Shown: positions 1 through 11,578 of the stretch, piece after piece
Layout of the letters: the number at the start of each line of letters is the position of its first letter
How positions within the stretch are numbered: the stretch's first letter is position 1
DNA from: Myxocyprinus asiaticus
Taxonomy: Eukaryota > Chordata > Actinopteri > Cypriniformes > Catostomidae
Length of the DNA: 64,000 nt
Assembly: GCF_019703515.2 (NCBI RefSeq)
Contig: NC_059387.1
Location: forward strand, 34,775,877 to 34,839,876
Direction of reading: 5' to 3'
The notes under the pieces: generated by a model
What the model was told of the DNA's origin: nothing
What the model saw: only the letters and a program-made list of their open reading frames with translations
Database searches by the model: none
Position numbers and translations under genes: made by a program

Positions 1-1596
1 CCCAAAATGTTTGTCAGCCATGGATGCCCCACCTTTGTCCTTCTAAATAAACCTTCATATATTTGGACGGCTTAGAATGTACACCAGAGGTTGACATACA
101 GTATATGGTGGGATGTAACAATAGGCTTCAAGGAGGAAGGACAAGAGAGCACCCATGTTTCTTAGAAGCTTCATCAACACATCACAATAAGGTACTTCTT
201 TTGCGATGCTGTCTCAGGTTAAGAAGAACAGTTGGCTATTTTAGATCCCTTCCTCTTAGAGCAGGACACCTCTGGAAATCTGAGAAATCCGATCCTGTCA
301 TTGTATGTTACAAGATTTTATTTTATTTTGCATAGCCTCTCCATGTTTTAAAAAAAAAAATGTTTTTATGAAAGACAAGGAGCTAACAAATGGGATGCAT
401 CCAGTTAACAAAAAAACTTAATTCATAATCAAGTAACTTAAAAGTTTAAGAGGTAGCAGGTCACTAGTGAGTTCTTACACAATAAGTTTTTCACTAATAT
501 AAGAAGCTAAATAATTAATTGTATATAAAGTCTACGAAATCAATGTCAGCACAAGCCTAAATCAAAGTAATATTTGCACACTTTATTTGTTAGATATCAA
601 GCATAAAAAAATAGTGTTCATCACCTGTGACAAATTATTAAACTAATTCAGGTCTATAGATGGAGGCGACAGACAGCCAACAACTGGCCTTTTGTGCTTT
701 GGGGCAAGGTCATAAGTATGTATGTATGATATAACATACATACTTATGATTTATATACACAGCTTATGTTATTTTTAATAGTTGTCAAGTTTCTAGAACA
801 CCCAAAGTCACTCTAGGCTTTGAAAATCACCATTAATGTTAATTTTAGTTAATTTTTGCTCTAACATTTAACATTGTTTTAAACAGTGCAAGAACTTTTT
901 CTATGTTTGTTTTATGTAAGAAGTGGTTTGAATGGTATGTCCTTTAAAATTACATAGTTTAGTTCTGTTAAATCACAGTTTGCTGATTACTATTGGCAAC
1001 CTACTGCGGGGGGACGAGATTACGTATTTTCATTTTCAGTGATCTCAATTTACATTTTCAAATATTTTACCATATCACAGATGAGGAACTCCTGACTTAA
1101 TGCTTAGTTAACATCCTATAAAGACCGATTTGTACTTCTGGGTCAAACTTACACCGTACCACCTTTGCGATGGCCTACACTGTGGTTTGCATGTATAGTT
1201 CTGCGAGTACACAGCCAAAATGCTTCTGTATTGAGAGAAAATGGCTTAATTTCTGAATTAATTCTGCCTTTCATAAATTACCAAAAGCATGTGAATGTAC
1301 AGTATGTGAATATGTTTAGATTTAGGTACATATTATTATTTATTATACAAGTTGCCTGGTATGCAGAGAAAATAAATCAGGAATATACTGTATGCTTGCT
1401 CTTCAGTCACTTTAATAATAATAAATACATATGTTTGGATGCTGAAAAAATTTTCACATTTAATAATAACTACTCACTTGATCAACACATGATGGGTGTC
1501 ATTTTAAAGCTTAGTAGCTGAACTTTACAATGTTCTAGTCAATATGAACACATCTTTAACAAGTGTGTTTTAATTTGCTGACAAATTAGAAGTGTT
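1..1596. other. AT-rich non-coding DNA
   Basis: No convincing gene. The open frames here are short, low in complexity and match no family I recognise. No myosin exon is visible, although the matching position in the second duplicated unit (just below 45.8 kb) holds a decayed myosin gene. The only local structure is the hairpin at 711-748. Confidence 0.6.
711..748. repeat. Perfect 15-bp inverted repeat (hairpin)
   Basis: Two perfect 15-nt arms (711-725 and 734-748, beginning CATAAGTATG) flank an 8-nt AT loop. It could form a cruciform or be part of a decayed transposon end. No gene is attached to it. Confidence 0.7.
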
Positions 1597-3649
1597 TAGT
1601 TTTCATTACTTTATGATTAGGTTATTTACTGTACACCACACTGAAATATATGGTCAAAATATCATACAGATCGAAAAGGTCTCATAAAGAATACAGCAAG
1701 CATACTGTTTCGCTAACAGACCAAATATACTGCATATCGAGTAAAAGCCTTAAAAGCACACAGTTACAGTACATATAAAGTTACATATAAAGTTGTAAAC
1801 TGATGTGTTGTTTTTTTTTGTCGTGTTTCGCTTGTAACTAAATAAACAGAATTGAACTGAGATGTGTGTAAGGCTACAGCGTTGGTTTAATTTTAAACAT
1901 TAAGCTGAAAAAAAAAAAAATGAAAATATGCACTAAAATGTGCCATACCATCATAAACTGATGCTTTCTGTACATTTAGGTAGGTAAAACACTAAAGGGT
2001 ATAAAACTGAAAATAGACAACATGTCTTATGGTGTAGCCCATCCTAATAATCTATGTGTATATATATCTTTAGGAATGTATAAGTTCATTTTGGCTCTTT
2101 TTTTATTTTTTTCACATTATCTTGATAAGGTCTTGACATCATAAGGCCAGTTGGACCCAACTTTTGGTTAGCACTTCAGGGTGTTTAGTTAAGCAAAGGT
2201 TGTTTAAAGGTTTTGAGTTGCTCAGCTGAGAAGCTAAGAAAGGTGTCATGTTGTCTGCAGCATGTTGCTTACATGATTTTAGAGGTTCATCTTCCAGCTC
2301 TGTCTCTTATAATGACAAGGTGAAACATTCCGATCCACACTCTTCTGTGAGACTGAGAAGGTTCATTCTCAGCTGTTTAGACCCTTTGACATCACAGCTC
2401 ACCGAAAGTTCAATGACTTGACCCATTGTACATCATGACCATTGAGCGTGCTATTCATGGAGACTGATGAGGGTCTGTTTGATTTATTTGGGCAAATGGA
2501 CTCAGATGTCCATTTTTCTCCTTGAGTTGCGAGTCATTTTTCCATAAAGCATTGTATAAGGCAGATGTATGATTGAAACAGAGATTACAGGTATTCATAT
2601 TTTAATATTTATTCAATGTTTTAATTGAGTGCTTTAATATTTAATCATCTATTTACAATTTTTGACACACCTACTCATTCTTTATTATGACTCTTTCCAC
2701 ATTTTAGAATAATGGTAATTCAAAACTTTAAATAACACAAATGGAGAAACATAAAGATGACTCTGCACACTCTGATCATTTTTTCAACAAAACTCATGAG
2801 GTGCATCCTGCTGGGATGCTTTTGAAACAGTATTGGAGTTCACATGTAGGCTGGACACTTGTTGGCTGCTTTTCCTTCACTATCCAACTTAACAATAATA
2901 ATAAAAAAAGGATAAATTTTGTTTTGTGAAGAAATTCGTTAGTAAAATTCATAGGCATAATTTATATTTGTCTACAAAACTAATTTTAAACATTTAAGCA
3001 GAAGCCTTTAGATCAAAAGGTTTGTAAGGTCGTTAAAGATCATGATGAATTATTATTATGCAAGCCTTTTGACTTCTACTGTGCAAATGTTTCTTTTCCC
3101 TCAGGCACCTGCCGTGTATCCTCTTCACCCACACAGCCACACACAAACAAACACGTTGCTCTCTGCAAGAGAAGACCCACCACTCCTCTAAGGCTCAGAT
3201 GAAGAAGGTAATGCAACCTTTTCTATTTAATTTCTCTGATGCTCCTAATGTATGGCAGTAAAATACAATTTATTTTGTATAATTGGCAGTAAAGTTGTTC
3301 TAATAAGGCACAAATACTGTGTAAAATTTGAAAGGTAAAAGGGTGAATCTCACGAAAACTGTCAAGAACATATCGGGGTCATATTTCACCACAAAAGCTA
3401 AATGAATAAATAATGAATTACTTTTTGCATAAAGAAAATTAAGCCGTTTTAGGACCAATAAGACAGCATATTGACAGCATGCATTCTGACTTTAAGATTA
3501 ATTTGATTATTGTGACCATTAAGATGTGTTGCATTGTTTTTTCATGACAGTTTGAAAATATAAAATAAAACATTTACTGTGAGAAAACCTTATTACTGTC
3601 ATGTGAAAAATAATGATATATAGTATGCTTGTAAAGTACAATTGATATG
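1597..3649. repeat. Segmental duplication block, copy 1
   Basis: About 2 kb of non-coding sequence that reappears almost unchanged at 45784-47882, in the same orientation. Differences are scattered substitutions and small indels, mostly in A or T runs. The whole block is similarly conserved, so the similarity reflects recent duplication rather than a local constrained element. Homology stops at 3649, just where a gypsy-type retrotransposon fragment begins. It contains a candidate exon at 3105-3207. Confidence 0.85.
3105..3207 (+). other. Candidate exon with splice signals, plus strand
   Basis: A pyrimidine-rich acceptor ending in CAG precedes 3105 and a GTAATG donor follows 3207, bounding 103 nt. 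The exon ends in an ATG AAG AAG run, so it could be a 5' UTR exon with a start codon. One other frame is open throughout. The same exon, with both splice signals, is kept in the duplicate at 47363-47465. I do not recognise the product, and no partner exon is evident. It could equally be a fossil exon or chance. Confidence 0.35.
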
Positions 3650-4274
3650 TATGCAGTACTTCATAGTCAACTTCCCCTACTCGCCGCTTGACCTCAAAGG
3701 GCCCTTGCCAATTCGCGAGTAATTTCAAGCTCGATGTGGGCAGTAATACCAGTAATTTATCTCCCTGTGCAAACTCCCGTAGCCAAGCTCCCCTGTTATA
3801 CAGCCGGGTAGAATCAACACAAAGCATTGCCCGCATGCTGACTGTTCTTATGGCCCGACGAGGTCCATGCCAACTCTGTCAAAGAGAACCTCGATCAACG
3901 GAAGAGGGCGCAGTGGTGCTTTTGGAGTGGCAGGCAGATTTATCAGCTGAAATTCACGGCATGTCACACACCACCGGCCCGCGAATGCTTGGCCAATAGA
4001 AACAGGCCATGATTTGGCCTAGCGTTTTCCCCTGTCCCAAATGACCCGCCATCGGACTATGATGAGCGGCCTGGAACAACATTTCCCGATGGCTCCTTGG
4101 TACTAACAACTGGGTTGTATCTTCCTTTGTCTGAGCGTCCTGCGTCACTCGATACAACCGATTGTTTATTATTGAGAAATATGGATATGTGAGTGCAATG
4201 CGCGGCTGAAGGCGTTGACCATCAATTACTTTCACTTGGTCAAATGCATGCTTAAGAGTGCTGAAGAGTCTCAT
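3650..4274 (-). pseudogene. Gypsy integrase fragment (zinc-binding and C-terminal parts)
   Basis: The first piece (4274-3954) carries the integrase HHCC-type zinc-binding region, including the stretch HHSPMAGHLGQGKT and FYWPSI. The second (from 3836 down) has the C-terminal GDKLLVLLP and WQGPFEV motifs typical of Ty3/gypsy integrase tails. Most of the catalytic core between them is deleted or out of frame, so the DDE triad is not intact. The coding similarity ends near 3650. Confidence 0.75.
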
Positions 4275-4527
4275 CTAGTGTCTGCTCCAGAGGAAAATCC
4301 CCAGCTGGAATTCCCTTAGGGGCTGGGGAAGTCAAGGCTTCCCCCTCCCTTACGTCATCCTGACACAGATCTGACGTAGACGGCCTCAGCTCCGTCTCCC
4401 TGCCAACACATTGCACACCCCACACTGTCCCACTGTATTACAAGACCCATCCACACACAACCCTTTTAACAACGCTGGAAAATCCGGCCAATGAGTACCC
4501 AAAATTAGTGGATGTGTGAGGCGGGAA

Positions 4528-4737
4528 CTAACCACTAACCTCATTGTTATGCTTTTGACCATGATATAGCATTGTGATGGTCACTGTAGGATAATTGTAA
4601 AAATCCTCATGCACACACCTCACCTTCACCTGATTATTTGTATCCAATACCCCATTTTGATCCAAGCATTGATGAACAGAGGTTTGGTTACAACCTGAAT
4701 CCACCAAGGCTTGGTATGTACCCCCCCCCCCCCCCAA
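4528..4737 (-). pseudogene. Gypsy aspartic protease (retropepsin) fragment
   Basis: Contains the retropepsin active-site context ALVDSGCNQT, with the catalytic Asp in DSG. It lies directly downstream of the gag zinc knuckle, as expected for a Ty3/gypsy pol. The N-terminus runs into a poly-G/poly-C tract, so the true start is lost. Beyond 4528 the frame continues in pieces towards the integrase region. Not expected to be functional. Confidence 0.7.
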
Positions 4738-4765
4738 TATTCACGGGTATTTGATACATCTCAGC

Positions 4766-5760
4766 TCAATTGGGGGCGGCTTGTGGAGTGTCGTGGACCC
4801 AAATCCACGTCCCCACCTCCGTCACCAGGCACTGTTCGCGGACGTGACCCGGCTCCCCGCAGCTCCAACAGACCGGCCCGAACCTCACACCCACACTAGT
4901 GGTGGCAGCTTCCCCCACCTGAGAGGAAGAATGGGTAGAGCCAGGGGAGAGAGAAACAGGAGGGTTAATGCACACCCAAGGCTGGGGCACCTGTCTCGGG
5001 GGATTGATCCACCATTTCCGGGGGAACAGGATAGGTTGGAAGGAAGGAGGGGAAGGGGCAGGGTAGGGAGAGGGATCACATGGAGAGAGAGAACGGGGCG
5101 CATCGCCCCCCGGGTACATCGCTAAATGGTCCTTTGCCAACTGCACTGCTTCATCCAGCGACGCCGGTCGGTGGCACTGGACCCACTCCGCCAATGCTTT
5201 CAGTAGTCGGGAGATGAATTGCTCCAGCACCATGAGATCGATAACATGCCCGACGTTGCTGGGCTCCTCAGCCAGCACCCACCTGATGAGGCATCATGGA
5301 GCTGATGAGTGAAGGCAAACAGGTGGCCGACTTCACTCTGTGCTCCTCTGGACTGCGGCCAACCTATCTTCAGCTTGGGGTACCTCAGGAGTTGTTGACC
5401 GGGTGCTGTTGCACCATGAGTTGGGCCACCCCGGTCAGCAGCGGTAAGAGGTGGACTGCCATTGCGCCCACGGCCATTCCAGGGCTTGGGCAGTGTGCTC
5501 GAAGAGCTCCTGAAAGGCCTCCGGATCGTCTTGCGTCCCCAACTTTGCGAGCAACACATGGGGGTTTGCTGCTCCCGGGGTCGCAGTGTGTGCCCCCTCC
5601 TGAGGCACCAAGCTCCGCAACGCCCATCGGTCCTCCTCTTGGCCTCGAAGGAGCACCTCGAAGTGCAGTTGATGCTCCACCCACAGATCCATGAGGGCTT
5701 GTTGTTGAGCCTGGTGGATGCTGGCAAGGGATCAGAACACTTCCTCCAGTGGCAAAGATG
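4766..5760 (-). pseudogene. Gypsy gag with SCAN-like segment and CCHC knuckle
   Basis: Gag relic of the Gmr1-like element. The upstream part (5760 down to about 5435) and the downstream part (5278 down to 4766) are in different frames, so at least one frameshift or stop lies between them. The downstream part has a helical stretch (VLEQFISRLLKALAEWVQC) resembling the SCAN-like capsid region of Gmr1 gags. A zinc knuckle follows near the C-terminus with the pattern CWSCGEPGHVREQC. In the element this protein would package the RNA. The CCHC call is firm; the SCAN resemblance is from memory of the family. Confidence 0.7.
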
Positions 5761-6043
5761 ACTCTATAGAAGCGTACTCTTCCTCCTTGTCCCGGGTTTT
5801 GGCACCAGTGTAACAGATGTAGAGGGGGACATCTAAAGGGAGATATTGTAACAGGTAGTTAAATTTTGGAATACAATTAATTTAAATATCATTAACCTCC
5901 CCAATCATAGATAAATGTAATGAAACCCACCTGCCTACATTGCACAAAAACCTTTTTATTATGGGGTCAAAATTAACTCTAACAAAATCAGACAAATTTA
6001 ATGGGAATAAAATGCCCAAATACCTAATGCCCTGTTTGGGACA

Positions 6044-6865
6044 CTAGAAGGCAGCCAGCTGGAAAGCTGTTCCTGGGCAGTATGCTGTCAGAGCCAAAGC
6101 TTTGGATTTAGACCAATTAACTCTGTATCCTGAGAACTTAGAAAATGAATTAATAATTCTGTGGAGGCAAGGCATAGATCTAGTGGGGTCGGAGACGAAT
6201 AATAAAATATCATCTGCATAAAGCAGAAGCTTATGCCCCATACCTCCCGCCACCACCCCTGGAAAATCATCTTCCCTTCTTTTCACAGCTGCTAGTTGTT
6301 CCAGGGCAAGACAGAACAATAATGGGGAAAGAGGGCAATGCTGCCCGGTGCCCCTATCCAGAGTAAAATAATCTGAAATTAATCCATTTGTTTGTACCAC
6401 CGCTACCGGGTGTCTATAAAGTAACTTAATCCATTCAATAAAAGTATTCCCGAACCCATATATTTCCAAAATCTTAAAAAGATTTTCCCATTCTACTATA
6501 TCAAATGCCTTTTCAGCGTCGAGTGAGATGAACGCAACCGGAGTCTGATCATTCACCACTTACCACATAGTATGCCTAATGTTATCAGAAGAGCTGCTGC
6601 CCCGAATAAACCCCACCTGATCTATATGTATAAGAGATGTCATAACTTTACTTAATTGGTTAGCCAAAATGTTTGACAATATTTTAACATCTAGATGGAT
6701 CAGGAAAATTGGACGATAACTCTTAGACTCACTTGGATCTTTATTCTTTTTAAGAATCAGACTGATCTGGGCTTGTGTCATGGTTGGCGGAAGCTTTCCA
6801 TTCTTTAATGATTCCGTATAAACTTCTAACAAAAGTGGGGCCAATTCTGTAGCATAAAATCTCAA
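6044..6865 (-). pseudogene. L1-like reverse transcriptase domain (broken)
   Basis: Two abutting frames, 6865-6560 and 6559-6044, cover the fingers and palm. The first has the SYRPI and NQLSKVM-type motifs. The second has FISLDAEKAFD, the GTGQHCPLSPLLF box and the catalytic LLLYADDILLF box. The catalytic aspartates are present, but a stop separates the halves and the thumb and C-terminal part are missing. Confidence 0.8.
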
Positions 6866-7672
6866 AAAAAATTAGCGGCAAAGCCATCTGGCCGCGGAGC
6901 CTTGCCTGTAGGCTAGGCCTTAATTAACTCGTCAAGCTCTTCCAAGGTTATCTCAGAATCAAGAGAATTTTTTTGCTTAGTCGTCAGTTTAGGGAGTTCT
7001 AATGGTTCCACAAAATTTCTAATATCTTCATCAGTAGACGAAGATGTGGAGCTATAGAGATCAAGATAGAATTCTTTAAAAGCATTATTAATATCAATGG
7101 CCGAGGTAAAGATTTTACCACCAGCAGAATTCACAGGAAATGGTAGAAAAAGACTCTCTCTGCTTTATATATCTAGCCAAAAGCTTCCCTGCTTTGTCCC
7201 CCGACCCAAAGTATGACTGTCTTGCCCTGAATAGCCAAAACTCCACCTTCCACGACAAAATATTATTATATCTGTATTTCAATCGGGTCAATTCTCCGAG
7301 GCCATCAGATGACATTCAGTGCTTCAGCTCTGCCTCAGCACTTTTAATATTCCCTTCCAACTCCACAAGTTCTCGTGCTTTGGATTTTTTGATGAATGAG
7401 GCATACTGTATGATCTGGCCCCTAAGAACTGCCTTAAGTGCCTCCCAAGCCATGCCCACAGAGGATACTGAGGACCAGTTGGTCTCCATATAAACATTGA
7501 TTTCAGCCTTTAACATTTGTTGGAAATCAGGATTTTGCAAAAGGGATACATTAAAGCTCCAACTATATGATTAATTTTTCTCCAAATGTGGCAACACCTC
7601 TAAACTCAACAGGGCATGACTTGAGACTAAGATGTTCCCAATTGAGCAATCAACAACAGATGAAATGAGGGA

Positions 7673-7674
<2 letters not shown>

Positions 7675-7712
<38 letters not shown>
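7675..7712. repeat. (TA)n microsatellite
   Basis: Nearly pure alternating TA of about 38 bp inside the degenerate L1-like ORF2. Confidence 0.9.
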
Positions 7713-7713
<1 letters not shown>

Positions 7714-7716
<3 letters not shown>

Positions 7717-8357
7717 AAAAAATCTATTCTAGAATAAATCTTATGGACTGATGAAAAAAATGTATAGTCCCTACCAAATGGGTTCAAAAGTCTCCAAATA
7801 TCTGTAAGACCAAGATTTGTACACATCCTGTGAAGCGTCAGTGTTGCTCTAGGGGGCTTACACACTTTTGCTTCACTATGATCAAGGACTGAATCCATCA
7901 GTATATTAAAGTCTCCTCCCAGTATTATATCACGTGGGGTGCCAGCGGCTTGCAACATCCCTTCAAGATCTATAAAAAAGCCCTGATCATCAGCATTAGG
8001 TGCATAAATATTAGCCAAAATCAATCTTTGCCCCTGAATTTCTGCTAAAACAATAATGACTCTTCCTAATTTATCTTTAATCTGTTTGAGACATTTGAAT
8101 TGCAGATGTTTACTTATCAATGTAATGACTCCCCTGCTCTTACTTGAGCCAGCACTAAACAAAACATGTTGACCCCATATCTTCCCAAATTTTTCAGCTT
8201 CTTGTGGGGAAAGATGCGTTTCTTGAAGAAACACTATATCAAATGTATTTCGTTTAAGAAAAGAAATAACCTTCCTTATATTTATGGGGTACCCCAACCC
8301 ATTCACATTCCACGTGGAGAGAGACAATCCACTCATTTTAACATTTGACATTTTCAC
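7714..8357 (-). pseudogene. L1-like APE endonuclease domain
   Basis: About 210 residues of apurinic-type endonuclease, which nicks target DNA to prime reverse transcription. Visible motifs in order are WNVNGLG near the N-terminus, QETHLS (catalytic Glu), SRGVITLI, NIYAPN, GGDFNIL and SRIDFF near the end. The reading frame runs into a (TA)n tract at 7675-7712, which has replaced or interrupted the sequence after the endonuclease. Confidence 0.8.
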
Positions 8358-8934
8358 ATATGAGAAAAAATAGATTGTGTATCAAAAATAAAATTATAAA
8401 GACCACATTCCAACATTAGTGCAACAGTTAAACCCCAAACTTCCCCCCGAACCAAACAAACAGAAAAAAGAAAAACGTGCGCATCAACCCCGCGCACGAC
8501 AGCACCAACCGGCTTCCATCCCTCTAAACACAAACAGTCCATGTACACCTACGAGGGCCCCCGTGACAACTTTGCAATTGGATTGCTCAAGTCCAGTGTT
8601 TCTATACAAATTTTGTGAGACAGAATTACATAACAGAAAATTATCTATAAAACAAACATCATGGTTACTTGTGTAACCTCCATTCCCTGATGGAGGGAAC
8701 GAGACGTTGTGTCGATGTAGTGATACTAGGGGTCACTCTTGGGAGCCCGAGACACCTCTTGTCTTTGATAAAAGGCCAATGAAAATTGGCAAGTGGTATT
8801 TGCATGCCACTCCCCCGGACATACGGGTAAAAGGAGCTGGTATGCAACCACTCATTTAGGTTTGATGCTGAGGAGCCGATATAAGGTCCGGCCATTTCAG
8901 CAGACCATTTCAGTTCAGCGTTGTGGCAGGAGGG

Positions 8935-9042
8935 ACACAACGTCTCGTTCCCTCCATCAGGGAACGGAGGTTACATAAGTAACCATGATGTTCCCTATCT
9001 GTCACTCACTCGACGTTGTGTCGATGTAGTGACACTAGGGGT
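8935..9042 (-). repeat. DIRS internal complementary region, copy A
   Basis: Two terminal sequences are joined back to back. 8935-8988 repeats the right tip of the element in inverted form, and 8990-9042 repeats the left tip. In DIRS replication this region templates circle closure across both ends. Confidence 0.75.
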
Positions 9043-9799
9043 CCCTATACGAAACGCCACAATTGGCTGAACTGTGTTACGTGAACTGGCGGTGTGTGGT
9101 GGGCAGACTACTGTGTGCCTCATAGCCAGTACACCAGGTCCACACGTAACCTCCCCCAACATAGTTATGAGTGTCGAACGGCCCTTTTTGGGGACAAGTC
9201 GACTACCCAAGAGATAGAGACAAGCTTAACCCAGTCGTGGCCTCTTTTCCCCTTCTCTTTTTCCCACTCCCTAAAAAAGAAGAGGGATTATCCAACTGGG
9301 CCGCCAGGTCTAGTCGGGGGGTGTCCCTCCCAAGGGGAAGACACAGTGGAGACCACACCTCACCCAAAGAGAGGGGGGGGTATTTAAGTGGAAGGATATG
9401 TCACATGGTCTTTCCAACCATGTGGAGAGTCTTCAAGGTAGATCCTGCCCAATGGGGGAGGAGTTACTACAAACATGGAGACTGGGGCAGAGGGGCTCTA
9501 CCCAAGGAAGACGCAGTTTACCAAGAGGGAAACGAATTAGCAGAAGATATATATCGCATGGGATTAGCCTTACAGAGAACCGCAACATACGGAGCACCTA
9601 CCCCAGAACAGGGCTCTTAGTTAGCGCGTGTACTGGGCCAGCAGTAAGTCTCTCCGAAAACTCGACTGCCACAGGGCTCGGAGGAAGTCAACCAGGGAAC
9701 AAACTTGTGAACACTACTGGGAATTAATGGCGCATGTCTTCAACTCAAAAGGAGGTGGAAGGCGCTATGTGCAAGCGATACACCCAGCCGGCTATCCCG

Positions 9800-10450
9800 T
9801 GCTTATCCACTTGTGTTGCATGCCACTACCTGGGACGAAACCGGTTCCACCCGGAGGTTGTAGAACCTTGCAAAGGTGTTGGGTGTTGCTCAGCCCACTG
9901 CTCTGCAAATGTCTGTTAGAGAGGCACCTCTGGCCAGGGCCCAGGAAGCCACTACACCCCTGGTAGAATGGGCTCGTAGCCCTACCGGGGGCGGCATGTC
10001 CTGGGCGAGATATGCCATAGTTATGGCGTCAATGAGCCAGTGGGTGATCCTCTGCTTGGAGACAGCACTTCCTTTCCGCTGTGCACCAAAGCAGACAAAG
10101 AGCTGCTCAGAGATTCTAAAGCTCCTGCTTGCAGGTCACCTACCCTCTTGATGGAAGTGAGCACAGTCAGGAGGGCAGTCTTCAAGGAGAGTGCCTTAAG
10201 CTTGGCTGACTGCAAAGGCTCAAAGGGGGCTCTCTGTAGACTCTGAAGAACTACAGAGAGGTCCCATGAGGGAATGAGGCACGGTCTGGAGGGATTCAGC
10301 CTCCTGGCACCTCTTAGGAACCTGATGATCAGGTCGTGCTTCCTTAAGGACTTACCATTGACTGCATCGTGGTGTGCTGCTATAGCAGCAACGTACACCT
10401 TGAAGGTGGAAGGGGACAGCCTCCCTTCCAACCTCTCCTGCAGGAAGGAA
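9800..10450 (-). pseudogene. DIRS tyrosine recombinase, internally deleted (copy A)
   Basis: The N-terminal half (10450 to about 10130) includes the first catalytic Arg in TSIKRVGDL. The C-terminal boxes, the HSTRG (H-x-x-R) box and the FARFYNL nucleophile Tyr, are readable at about 9990-9850 in another frame. Compared with copy B, about 65 residues between the Arg box and the second half are gone and the frame is lost. It would integrate the circular DNA intermediate. This copy cannot. Confidence 0.75.
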
Positions 10451-10768
10451 AGCACTGATCCGACTGCACATCTCCGGGGGTCTTCGCGTCGGGAAGAACA
10501 CAACTTAGCAAACAGACGCCACTTAAAGGCATACAGGCACCTCGTAGAGGAGGCCCTAACCTGAGTGATCGTGTCTACCACTGCAGGTCCCGTCCAGGGG
10601 CCAGACATGGAGATTCCAGAGGTCTGGTCGCGGGTGCCAGAGGGTGCCCCGTCCCTGAGAAAGAAGGTCCTTCCTCAGGGGAATTCGCCAGGGGGGAGCT
10701 GTTGCGAGGAGCATGAGGTCCGAAAACCATGTCTGGGTGGGCCAGTAGGGTGCTACCAGGATGACCTG

Positions 10769-11578
10769 CTACTCGTCCTCCCTGACCTTGCACAGGGTCT
10801 GTGCAAACAGGCTCACTGGGGGAAACGCATATTTGCATAGGCCAGGGGGCCAGCTGTGTGCCAGCGCGTCTATGCCGAGGGGAGCCTCAGTGAGGGCGTA
10901 CCAGAGCGGGCATTGGGAGGATTCTTGGGAGGAGAACAGGTCCACCTGTGCCTGTCTGAATCGACTCCAAATCAGCTGGACCACCTGAGGGTGGAGTCTC
11001 CACTCTCCCCTGAGGGTAACCTGCCGTGACAGCACGTCCACTGTAGTGTTGAGGTTGCCCGGGATGTGAGTGGCTCGCAGTGACTTGAAGTGCTGCTGAC
11101 TCCAGAGGAGGAGACGGCGGGCGAGTTGTGACATACAACGAAAGTGCAGACCGCCTTGGCGGTTGACATATGCTACCGTTGCCGTGTTGTCTGTCTGAAC
11201 TAACATGTGCTTGCGGCCGGAACCTCCGCAGGGCGAGCAGAATTGCCAACAACTCGAGGCAGTTGATGTGCCAATGCAGTCGTGGACCCGTCCAGAGGCT
11301 GGCGGCTGTGTGCCCATTGCAAACAGCACCCCAGCCCATTTTGGAGGTGTCTGTTGTGACCATGACATGCCTGGAGACCAGTTCTAGAGGAACACCTGCC
11401 CGTAGAAACGAGAGGTCAGTCCAAGGGCTGAAAAGATGGTGACAGACCGGCGTGATGACCACACGATGTGTCCCATGGTGCATCAACCCGAGTGGGGTGG
11501 CCACCGCCAAGGATGCCATATGCCCCAGGAGCCTCTGAAAATGTTTCAGTGGAACTGCTGTTTTTTGTTTGAATGCCT
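10769..11578 (-). pseudogene. DIRS RNase H and downstream domain, copy A
   Basis: RNase H signatures are TTDTSKMGWGA (first Asp), CLELLAILLALRRF (Glu) and TDNTATVAYVNRQ (Asp), followed by the PGNLNTT-type end. The residues are spread over two overlapping frames, so a frameshift lies within. After RNase H comes a stretch (VDLFSSQ to AFPPVSLF and beyond) occupying the place of the methyltransferase-like domain reported in DIRS1 elements. Its FPP core would be a degenerate form of the DPPY-type motif, which is an inference. Copy B has lost this stretch. Confidence 0.7.

Larger units (their letters stand above)
3650..5830 (-). mobile_element. Ty3/gypsy (Gmr1-like) retrotransposon fragment
   Basis: Read on the minus strand, the order is gag, then aspartic protease, then integrase, with no reverse transcriptase between protease and integrase. 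The protease C-terminus runs by a short linker straight into the integrase zinc-binding region. That order is a hallmark of the Gmr1 lineage, where integrase lies upstream of RT, unlike ordinary gypsy elements. RT and RNase H are missing because the copy is truncated at its 3' side (towards 3650). Several frameshifts and a C tract at about 4721-4736 break the frames. No LTR is seen. Confidence 0.75.
5850..8400 (-). mobile_element. L1-like LINE, ORF2 part (endonuclease and RT)
   Basis: Minus-strand ORF2 remnant of an L1-group LINE. The 5' part (8357-7700) is an APE-type endonuclease with STWNVNGLG, LQETHLS, NIYAPN and GGDFNIL motifs. The 3' part (6865-6044) is a reverse transcriptase with an intact YADD box. 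The middle is split over several frames by stops and indels (pieces at 7540-7316, 7315-7115 and 7134-6913). A (TA)n tract sits at the end of the endonuclease. The copy lacks the RT C-terminal region beyond about 5850. ORF1 of the same element lies at 14255-15067, beyond the DIRS insertion. Confidence 0.8.

Noticed and set aside
63..335. 90-codon open frame near the left edge
   Set aside because: No domain, no splice or promoter context, low-complexity composition. An open frame of this length is expected by chance.
1165..1521. 118-codon open frame
   Set aside because: AT-driven composition, no recognisable family, and no support from the duplicated unit, which begins later.
2150..2560. Strongly conserved block between the two units as a candidate enhancer
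   Set aside because: The entire 2 kb block is similarly conserved because it is recently duplicated, so no special constraint can be inferred from this window alone.
7714..8357. Host apurinic endonuclease gene
   Set aside because: Motifs and the adjacent RT show it is the endonuclease domain of a LINE.
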